Of a stretch of 56,958 bases of DNA, positions 40,431 to 46,737 are shown piece after piece. This stretch comes from JAAYGT01 sp050252075 (GTDB lineage: Bacteria > Pseudomonadota > Gammaproteobacteria > Burkholderiales > Burkholderiaceae_B). Made by a program: the position numbers and the translations under genes. The notes under the pieces are model-generated. The model saw nothing but the letters and a program-made list of their open reading frames with translations, did not search any database and was not told the DNA's origin. The stretch covers positions 1-56,958 of the forward strand of contig JBFWLP010000006.1 of the NCBI GenBank assembly GCA_050252075.1, written 5' to 3'. Numbering within the stretch: the first letter of the stretch is position 1; every line of letters starts with the position of its first letter.

Positions 40431-41465
40431 ATGACTCGATCCCGTTCATTCATGGATTTGGCCCTGGGCCTTCCCGGTGCGCTGGTGTTGCTGGCGGTTA
40501 TTGCCTGCCTGCCGTTGGTGGTTACCGACACCTACACCCTGCATTTCATGTGGAAGGTTGTTTTCTGGGCGGTGGCTGCCGCCGCCTGGAATATTGCCGG
40601 GGGCTACGCCGGGCAATTTTCCCTGGGGCATGCCGCGTTTTTCGGCATTGGCGCCTACACGTCGACCATTCTTTACCTTCTGTACGGTGTTTCGCCGTGG
40701 CTGGGCATGCTGGCGGGTGCATTGCTGGCCGCCGTGGTTTCCGTGTTGCTGGCGCGCCTGACGCTGCGGCTCAAAGGGCCGTTCTTTGCTCTGGCTACCA
40801 TTGCTTTTGCCGAGGTGCTTCGGATTGTGGTTGTCAATATGCGCGATCTCACCGGCGGATCGCAAGGGCTCTCCATCAATTTCGAGCCTTCGCTGCACAA
40901 CATGATGTTTGACGGCAGGGCGCCTTATTTGTACTCGGTGCTGGCCTTGCTGGCGATCATCACTGTGCTGACCTATGTGCTTGAGCGCTCGTGGTTCGGC
41001 TATTCGCTGGCCGCCATGCGCGAAGACGAAGAAGCGGCCGAAACGCTGGGCGTGAATACGGTGCGCATGAAGATACTTTCCACGGGAATCAGTGCGTTTC
41101 TGATCGCCATTGCCGGTACGTTGTACGCGCAATATATCCTGCTGGTTGAGCCGGCCACCGTAATGGGAATCGATTTTTCGATTCAGGTGGCGGTCATCGC
41201 CATTATCGGCGGCATGGCTACACCCATAGGGCCCATTCTGGGTGCGCTGCTCATGGTGCCCCTCAGCGAGTACCTGCGGGCCGAGTTCGGCGGCGCCCTG
41301 CAGGGCTTGTACCTGATGGTCTACGGCCTGCTCCTGATGATCATGGTTATTTTCATGCCCTTGGGTATTGTCAGCATGCTGCGTAATCCGCGTCAGGCAA
41401 CGGCACGTATCCGTTCAATTCTTACCGGCAAAAAAATGCGTGCAGGGGGGCGTAAACATGCTTGA
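40431..41465 (+). CDS. livM: Branched-chain-type ABC importer permease LivM-like
   Basis: This 344-residue second permease is LivM-type: NIAGGYAGQFSLGHAAFFGIGAY, MREDEEAAETLGVN (coupling loop) and IIGGMATPIGPILGALLMVPL are conserved landmarks. ATG 40431 follows the livH stop by one base. Its last codons overlap livG by 8 bases. Confidence 0.9.
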   Translation: MTRSRSFMDLALGLPGALVLLAVIACLPLVVTDTYTLHFMWKVVFWAVAAAAWNIAGGYAGQFSLGHAAFFGIGAYTSTILYLLYGVSPWLGMLAGALLAAVVSVLLARLTLRLKGPFFALATIAFAEVLRIVVVNMRDLTGGSQGLSINFEPSLHNMMFDGRAPYLYSVLALLAIITVLTYVLERSWFGYSLAAMREDEEAAETLGVNTVRMKILSTGISAFLIAIAGTLYAQYILLVEPATVMGIDFSIQVAVIAIIGGMATPIGPILGALLMVPLSEYLRAEFGGALQGLYLMVYGLLLMIMVIFMPLGIVSMLRNPRQATARIRSILTGKKMRAGGRKHA

Positions 41466-42174
41466 AGTGCAGAATGTATCCAAGCATTTCGGCGGCTTGA
41501 AAGCGGTCAATGACGTTTCTTTTGCCGTGCATAAAGGGGAGATCCTCGGCCTGATCGGACCAAACGGTGCAGGCAAGACCACCCTTTTCAACTGTATTGC
41601 CGGGGCATTTGCGCCCACCCACGGGGCTATCCGGCTGGATGGCCAGGCCATTGACGGCCTGAAAAGCCACCAGGTTTGCCGCCGCGGGTTGGGGCGCACG
41701 TACCAGATCGTTCGTCCGTTCAACAATCTGTCGGTTTTCGATAATGTCATTGTCGGGGCCTTGAACCAGACGCGTGACATGCGCAAGGCGCGTGAGTACG
41801 CGAACCAGGCGATGGAGCTGACCGGTCTTGCCCACTTGCGGGATACCCTGGCCAGCCAGCTGCCTTTGCCTGGTCGAAAGCGGCTTGAGATCGCGCGTGC
41901 CATGGCGTCGGGGCCGCGTTTGCTGCTGCTTGACGAGGTGATGGCGGGGCTGAACCCGACCGAAGTCGAAGGTGCGATCGAGCTGATCAATCGCATACGT
42001 TCCGAGGGTACGACAATACTGATCATCGAGCACCTGATGCGCGTCATCATGGCGGTCAGCGATCGCATTATTGTGTTGCATCATGGCCAGAAGCTGGCCG
42101 AGGGGCAGCCGGAGCAAGTCATGAAAGACAAGGCTGTGATCGAGGCCTATCTTGGGGAGGATTTCGTTGCTTAA
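41458..42174 (+). CDS. livG: Branched-chain-type ABC importer ATPase LivG-like
   Basis: This 238-residue ATPase has Walker A GPNGAGKTT, VCRRGLGRTYQI (LivG-specific Q-loop region), a signature region LPLPGRKRLEIARAMA (the canonical LSGGQ Gly-Gly is replaced by P-G, as is common in LivG proteins) and Walker B LLLLDEVMAGLNPTE. ATG 41458 has a G-rich Shine-Dalgarno (CAGGGGGG). It overlaps livM and livF by 8 bases each. Confidence 0.9.
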   Translation: MLEVQNVSKHFGGLKAVNDVSFAVHKGEILGLIGPNGAGKTTLFNCIAGAFAPTHGAIRLDGQAIDGLKSHQVCRRGLGRTYQIVRPFNNLSVFDNVIVGALNQTRDMRKAREYANQAMELTGLAHLRDTLASQLPLPGRKRLEIARAMASGPRLLLLDEVMAGLNPTEVEGAIELINRIRSEGTTILIIEHLMRVIMAVSDRIIVLHHGQKLAEGQPEQVMKDKAVIEAYLGEDFVA

Positions 42175-42868
42175 CGTCAAATCGCTAAACGCCTACTACG
42201 GCGAGATCCAGGTGCTGTACGACGTCAACCTGCAGGTGCAGGCCGGCGAGGTTGTGGTGGTCGTGGGTGCCAACGGTGCTGGTAAAACCTCGTTGATCAA
42301 TGCGCTGTCCGGCACCATTGACCGAGAAGGAAGCATTGATTTCGACGGCCAGTCCATTGGCGAGCTGCCCGCACATGCGATTGCGGCCGGCGGGCTTATC
42401 CAGGTGCCGGAAGGGCGTCGTCTGTTTCCTTTCCTGAGTGTGCGGGAAAACCTGGAACTGGGCGCCTACCCGGAACGGGCCCGTACCGTGGCGCCGCAAA
42501 CCATGCAAGAGGTTCTGGAGCTCATGCCGCGCCTGCGGGAGCGCTTCGGCCAGATGGCTGGGTCATTGAGCGGCGGCGAGCAGCAGTTGTGTGCCATCGG
42601 CCGCGCCCTGATGTCGCGTCCGCGGCTTCTGATGCTCGATGAGCCCACTTTGGGGCTGGCCCCCATCATGGTGTCCATGGTGTTTGAGCTGATCAGCCAG
42701 ATCAAACAGGCGGGTACCACTATTTTGCTGGTTGAACAGAATGTGAACCGTTCACTGGCCATCGCCGACCGGGGCTACGTGCTGGAAGGCGGCAGCATTG
42801 TGCTGCAAGGCAGCGGTGAGCAGTTGTTGCACGACGAGCGGTTGAAGGAAGCCTATCTGGGCGGGTAG
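42167..42868 (+). CDS. livF: Branched-chain-type ABC importer ATPase LivF-like
   Basis: This 233-residue ATPase has Walker A GANGAGKTS, VPEGRRLFPFLSV, signature LSGGEQQLCAIGRAL and Walker B LMLDEPTLGLAPIM, all LivF-type. The start is TTG 42167, supported by a strong GGGGAGGA ending 6 bases upstream and by family alignment (LNVKSLNAYYG). It overlaps the livG stop. Confidence 0.9.
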   Translation: MLNVKSLNAYYGEIQVLYDVNLQVQAGEVVVVVGANGAGKTSLINALSGTIDREGSIDFDGQSIGELPAHAIAAGGLIQVPEGRRLFPFLSVRENLELGAYPERARTVAPQTMQEVLELMPRLRERFGQMAGSLSGGEQQLCAIGRALMSRPRLLMLDEPTLGLAPIMVSMVFELISQIKQAGTTILLVEQNVNRSLAIADRGYVLEGGSIVLQGSGEQLLHDERLKEAYLGG

Positions 42869-42914
42869 GAAAGCTGTTGTTTTATTTTTAAAAAATTCTC
42901 TGGAGGTAGACATC

Positions 42915-44153
42915 ATGCGTTTTAAACGAGTTCTGGCCAATGGCCTGCTGTGCGCGTCTTTGTTTTCGGCCGGGCCCGCAATGGCCGCCGAAGAGTTGAA
43001 AATAGGAACACTGTTCCCTTTGAGCGGCCCCATGGCGCTGCTGGGTAACGAGGCTTTCCAGGCGGCGCAGGTTGCCCGTGAAATGATTAATGAACAAGGC
43101 GGGGTTCTGGGAAAACAGGTTGTTTTCGCCACCGCCGATGCTCCGTCACCCACGGCGGCAAATGCCGAGGCAACCCGGCTGATCATTCGCGAGAAAGTCC
43201 CTCTTATCGCCGGTAGCTATGCCAGCTCCATTGCCCTGGCGGCCAGCGAAGTTTCCGAGCGCGAGGGAGTGCTGTATTGGGAAACCGTTGCGGTTGCCGA
43301 CAAAATTACCGAGCGCAACTACAAGAACATTGTTCGCCTTACCTTCAATGCGTCAATGATGGGCAGTACGGCGGCCAAGTTTGCCTCGGAGCTCGCCGGT
43401 GATCTGAAGAAGGATCCGAAGGATTTTCGCGTAGCGATTATTTCCGAAGATTCCGAGTTCGGCCAGTCGGTGGGTGATGCCGCCGCTGCGGAAGTCAAGC
43501 GTCTGGGCATGAATCTGGTGGCCAACGAGCACTACAGCCGCACCGTAACCGACTTGTCGTCGCTGGTGCTTACGCTGAAGTCCAAGCGCCCGAACGCCAT
43601 TATCGCCACGTCGTACCTGAATGACGGCATTCTGTTCTGGCGCCAGGCGCGTGAGCTCGATCTGAATGTAGATGCCATGATCGGCATCGGCACGGGTTAT
43701 GCGCTGCCCGATTTCGTCAAGGCCATGGGTGCTACCGCCAACGGCATATTTGATGTGGACGCCCCCAGCAGTTTGAACGTTTCTGCGTTGCCTGAAGGTA
43801 CACAAAAACTTTATCACGAGTTCTTCAAGCGCTTCAAAGAGAAAACCCAGCGTGAGCCCGGACCTTTGGCCATCATTTCGTTCGGCGGTTTCTGGACGCT
43901 GTTCACCAAAGTCATTCCCGATGCCGGTTCCATGGATCCCAAAGCCTTGCGCGCTTCGGCCGCCAAGCTGGATCTTCCTGAAGGCTCCTTGCTGACGGGC
44001 GCCGGCGTGAAGCTGGATGAAACCGGGCAAAATACGCGCGCACTGATTTCCGTCATGCAATGGCAGGATCAGAAGCTTGAGGTAGTGTGGCCCAAAGCCA
44101 TCGCGCCCAAGAGCCCCATCATGGTACCGCTGCCGGCATGGGATAAGCGTTAA
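42915..44153 (+). CDS. LIV-type ABC importer periplasmic binding protein
   Basis: This 412-residue type 1 solute-binding protein has a signal peptide cleaved near AMAAEE, then LKIGTLFPLSGPMALLGNEAFQAAQV, VVFATADAPSPTAANAEATRLI and AGSYASSIALAASEVSE. This is the Leu/Ile/Val-BP fold but of the divergent class often found beside catabolic genes. TGGAGG precedes ATG 42915. It determines what the LivHMGF-like complex imports. The ligand-pocket pattern (GSYASS rather than G-P-x-x-S) is not diagnostic by eye. Confidence 0.88.
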   Translation: MRFKRVLANGLLCASLFSAGPAMAAEELKIGTLFPLSGPMALLGNEAFQAAQVAREMINEQGGVLGKQVVFATADAPSPTAANAEATRLIIREKVPLIAGSYASSIALAASEVSEREGVLYWETVAVADKITERNYKNIVRLTFNASMMGSTAAKFASELAGDLKKDPKDFRVAIISEDSEFGQSVGDAAAAEVKRLGMNLVANEHYSRTVTDLSSLVLTLKSKRPNAIIATSYLNDGILFWRQARELDLNVDAMIGIGTGYALPDFVKAMGATANGIFDVDAPSSLNVSALPEGTQKLYHEFFKRFKEKTQREPGPLAIISFGGFWTLFTKVIPDAGSMDPKALRASAAKLDLPEGSLLTGAGVKLDETGQNTRALISVMQWQDQKLEVVWPKAIAPKSPIMVPLPAWDKR

Positions 44154-44176
44154 TAGCAGGAAAAGCAGACCTTAGC

Positions 44177-45766
44177 ATGACAACGTTAACGGCATTGCTG
44201 GTTCAGGCCGCCGCCAGGCGGCCTGGCAAACAGCTTCATTGGCATGATCACGGTTCGCGCTCCTACGACGACTGGCTTCAGGCCAGCCGTCGTTGTGCCG
44301 GCGCCTTGCAGCAGCTGGGGGTGCAGCGCGGCGACCGCATAGCTTTCTGGTTGCCCAACAGCTGGGCCTACCTGGACCTCGTCATGGCAACCGTGCAGCT
44401 GGGTGCGATTGCCGTTGCCGTCAATACGCGGTTCCGGTCGGCTGAAGTGGGGAAAATACTGGGGCACTCCCGTCCCAAGGTATTGGTCGTGGCACCGTCG
44501 TTTCACGGTATCGATTTTCCGGGCATTTTGGCGGGTGTGCCGAAAGAGTGTCTGGAAAGTGTGGAAACGGTGCTGGTTTGCGATGACTCGCCGGATGATC
44601 CGCTGGGTATGTCCGGTGTGCGGCATGCGCGCTACGCCTGGGCGCTGTCGCAACCCCCCGCCGTCAACGAGCCGCATGCTGACGACGGCTGTGCAATGTT
44701 CACCACCTCGGGAACCACAGGTGGGCCGAAGTTTGTTTTACACACCCACCGGTCGGTCGCCCGGCATGCCGTGGATGCGGCCCGTGCGTATGGGTACGAC
44801 GACCCCGCTGCACGGTTGCTGCATCCGCTACCTTTTTGCGGCATTTTCGGTTTCAGCCAGTTGACGGCAACGCTTGCGGCGGCGGCCTACAGTGCGTTTG
44901 TGACGGTATTTGATGCGCCGGTTGCTGCGCGCCTGATGATCGAACACAACGTGACATACACCAGCGGTACCGACGATTTGCTCAAGCGTTTGCTTGAGGC
45001 CGGTTCCGGTGATATTCCCTTTCCGTTGCTGCGTGAGTGCGTGTACGCCGGATTCAATCCCGCGCTGGCGCTTTTCCCCGAGGCCGCTGAAAAGCGCGGA
45101 ATGCGACTGCTGGGCTGTTTTGGAATGAGCGAAATTCATTCCTTCTTTTCACGCCAGCGCGGCGACGTGCCGGTCGACATCCGCAAGCGGCCCGGCGGCT
45201 ATCCCATTACCTCGGGCGTCATTGTTCGCGCCCGAGATCCGGAAACCGGGTGCGTGCAGCCGTCAGGCGAGGTGGGGGAACTGGAAATCAAATCCCCCAA
45301 TCTGTTCTCGTACTATTTCGATCAGCCCGAGGCGACGGCCAAGGCATTTACCGACGATGGCTTTTTCCGCACCGGCGATCTGGGTTGCGTCTTTGACGAT
45401 GGGCGTTACGAGTTCCGGGGGCGGGCGGGCGATTTCATGCGGCTGGGCGGGTTTCTTGTCGACCCGCTGGATATTGAACTGGAAATTCAGGCTGTTCAGG
45501 GCGTTGAAACAGCCATTGCCGTCGCCGTTCCATCGGCGGCGGGAACCCGCGTTGTGGCGTTTGTGAAATTGCTGCCTGGTGTCGTTTGGGATGAGTCGCG
45601 GCTGCGCGAGCACTGCGTGAGCCGCTTGGCCAATTTCAAGGTGCCTGCCCGTTTCGTTCCGGTGGACCGTCTGCCGGTGGCCAACGGCCCCAACGGGGAA
45701 AAGGTTCAACGCAGTGAACTCAAGAAGCAGGCGCTGGTGCTGATGGGTAGTCACGACTTGCCGTAG
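44177..45766 (+). CDS. AMP-forming acyl-CoA synthetase/ligase
   Basis: This 529-residue ANL-superfamily ligase is predicted to activate a carboxylate as acyl-AMP and then acyl-CoA. It has the phosphate loop FTTSGTTGGPK, GCFGMSEIHS (A5 region), FRTGDLG (A7) and the C-terminal hinge/lysine region NGPNGEKVQRSELKK, where a catalytic Lys is retained though the usual GK motif reads GEK. It follows the binding-protein gene by 23 bases, so uptake and activation are one operon. Substrate class unresolved: short aliphatic, branched or aromatic acids are all possible. Confidence 0.88.
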   Translation: MTTLTALLVQAAARRPGKQLHWHDHGSRSYDDWLQASRRCAGALQQLGVQRGDRIAFWLPNSWAYLDLVMATVQLGAIAVAVNTRFRSAEVGKILGHSRPKVLVVAPSFHGIDFPGILAGVPKECLESVETVLVCDDSPDDPLGMSGVRHARYAWALSQPPAVNEPHADDGCAMFTTSGTTGGPKFVLHTHRSVARHAVDAARAYGYDDPAARLLHPLPFCGIFGFSQLTATLAAAAYSAFVTVFDAPVAARLMIEHNVTYTSGTDDLLKRLLEAGSGDIPFPLLRECVYAGFNPALALFPEAAEKRGMRLLGCFGMSEIHSFFSRQRGDVPVDIRKRPGGYPITSGVIVRARDPETGCVQPSGEVGELEIKSPNLFSYYFDQPEATAKAFTDDGFFRTGDLGCVFDDGRYEFRGRAGDFMRLGGFLVDPLDIELEIQAVQGVETAIAVAVPSAAGTRVVAFVKLLPGVVWDESRLREHCVSRLANFKVPARFVPVDRLPVANGPNGEKVQRSELKKQALVLMGSHDLP

Positions 45767-45795
45767 CTTTCTGTAGAATCGCCGGTAGCCGCAGT

Positions 45796-45834
45796 ACCAT
45801 GCGCATGCCGCCCTGGGGGCGGCGCGCGCATGGT
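45796..45834 (+). other. strong 18-bp GC-rich hairpin before the lyase gene
   Basis: Arms 45796-45813 and 45817-45834 pair over 18 positions with one A-C mismatch and one T-G wobble, with a TGG loop. No T tract follows. It sits 29 bases after the ligase stop and 41 bases before the lyase start, so it may attenuate, protect or separate the two messages. Nothing else is evident in the gap 45767-45875. Confidence 0.6.
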
Positions 45835-45875
45835 TTGGCCTGGATTCAGTGATCAGCAAGCAAAAGGAGCATGGC

Positions 45876-46664
45876 GTGAGAATCGGCAAGCAAGACAACA
45901 GATCAACGGCAATTTCTACGTCGGATGCCCAGAGCATCACGATTCGCGGCGAAGATCTTTGCACCGGGCTAATGGGAAAAATGGGGTTCACCGATTTTTT
46001 CTTTTTTCTGGTAACCGGAAATAAACCGACGGATGACCAGCGCTTCTTTACCGATGCCGTATTGCTCGCGATTGCCGAGCATGGTCTTGTGCCCAGTGTC
46101 CAGGCGGCCCGCATGACGTATGCCGCCGGTCCGGAAGCCTTGCAAGGCGCGGTGGCGGCGGGATTGCTGGGATGCGGCTCTGTGGTTCTTGGAAGCACCG
46201 AAGCGGCCGGCCGGTTCCTGTCGGCGCTGGTGCAGCAGGCGAAGACCGAGCAGCGGTCGTTTGACGATGTGGCCCGGGCAAGGCTCACCGAATGCAAGCA
46301 GGGCAGGTTGCCCGTTCCCGGCTACGGCCACCCACAGCACTCGGCGGGTGATCCACGGGCGGCGCGGTTGCTGCAGTTGGCCGACGAACGGGGTGTGGCG
46401 GGGGAGCATATACGCATGCTGAATGTGGTTCTGGGCCTGATCCCGGAAATCATGGGCAAGGCCTTGCCGGTCAATGTGTCCGGTGCCATTCCTGCCGTGA
46501 TGCTCGATGTCGGTTACCCCCTGGCGGCATTGAAGGGCATACCCATTCTGGCGCGCACGGCAGGCCTGATCGCCCACTTGAAAGAAGAGTCGGAACGGCC
46601 GATCGGTTTCGTTCTGGCGAATCATGCGGCACAGGCCATCGACTACGATGGTCCTGCGAATTGA
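45876..46664 (+). CDS. Short citrate-synthase-fold protein, citryl-CoA-lyase-like, with altered active site
   Basis: This 262-residue protein resembles stand-alone citryl-CoA lyases (the citrate-synthase-homology module). AEHGLVPSVQAAR, the segment EALQGAVAAGLLGCG, PGYGHPQHSAGDPR (His152, equivalent to citrate synthase His320) and LPVNVSGAIPAVMLDVGYP are visible. By eye the position of the first catalytic His (HGG/LHG) reads VVLGS (Leu105), and that of the catalytic Asp (NVD) reads NVS (Ser202). It may therefore cleave a different 3-hydroxyacyl-CoA or act otherwise. Start GTG 45876 has AAGGAG at 6-base spacing; an in-frame GTG at 45849 has no ribosome-binding site. Confidence 0.8.
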   Translation: MRIGKQDNRSTAISTSDAQSITIRGEDLCTGLMGKMGFTDFFFFLVTGNKPTDDQRFFTDAVLLAIAEHGLVPSVQAARMTYAAGPEALQGAVAAGLLGCGSVVLGSTEAAGRFLSALVQQAKTEQRSFDDVARARLTECKQGRLPVPGYGHPQHSAGDPRAARLLQLADERGVAGEHIRMLNVVLGLIPEIMGKALPVNVSGAIPAVMLDVGYPLAALKGIPILARTAGLIAHLKEESERPIGFVLANHAAQAIDYDGPAN

Positions 46665-46676
46665 TGGCAAGTCGGC

Positions 46677-46720
46677 AAAGTTAATGTATCGTTAGACCTG
46701 AACAGATACATTAACTTTTT
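46677..46720 (+). terminator. 14-bp perfect stem with T tract after the lyase gene
   Basis: AAAGTTAATGTATC (46677-46690) and its exact complement GATACATTAACTTT (46705-46718) flank a 14-base loop and are followed by TT. The structure lies 12 bases after the lyase stop and 17 bases before the GGDEF/EAL gene, so it probably ends the catabolic operon. Confidence 0.6.
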
Positions 46721-46737
46721 GGGACTCTGTCTGTCCT

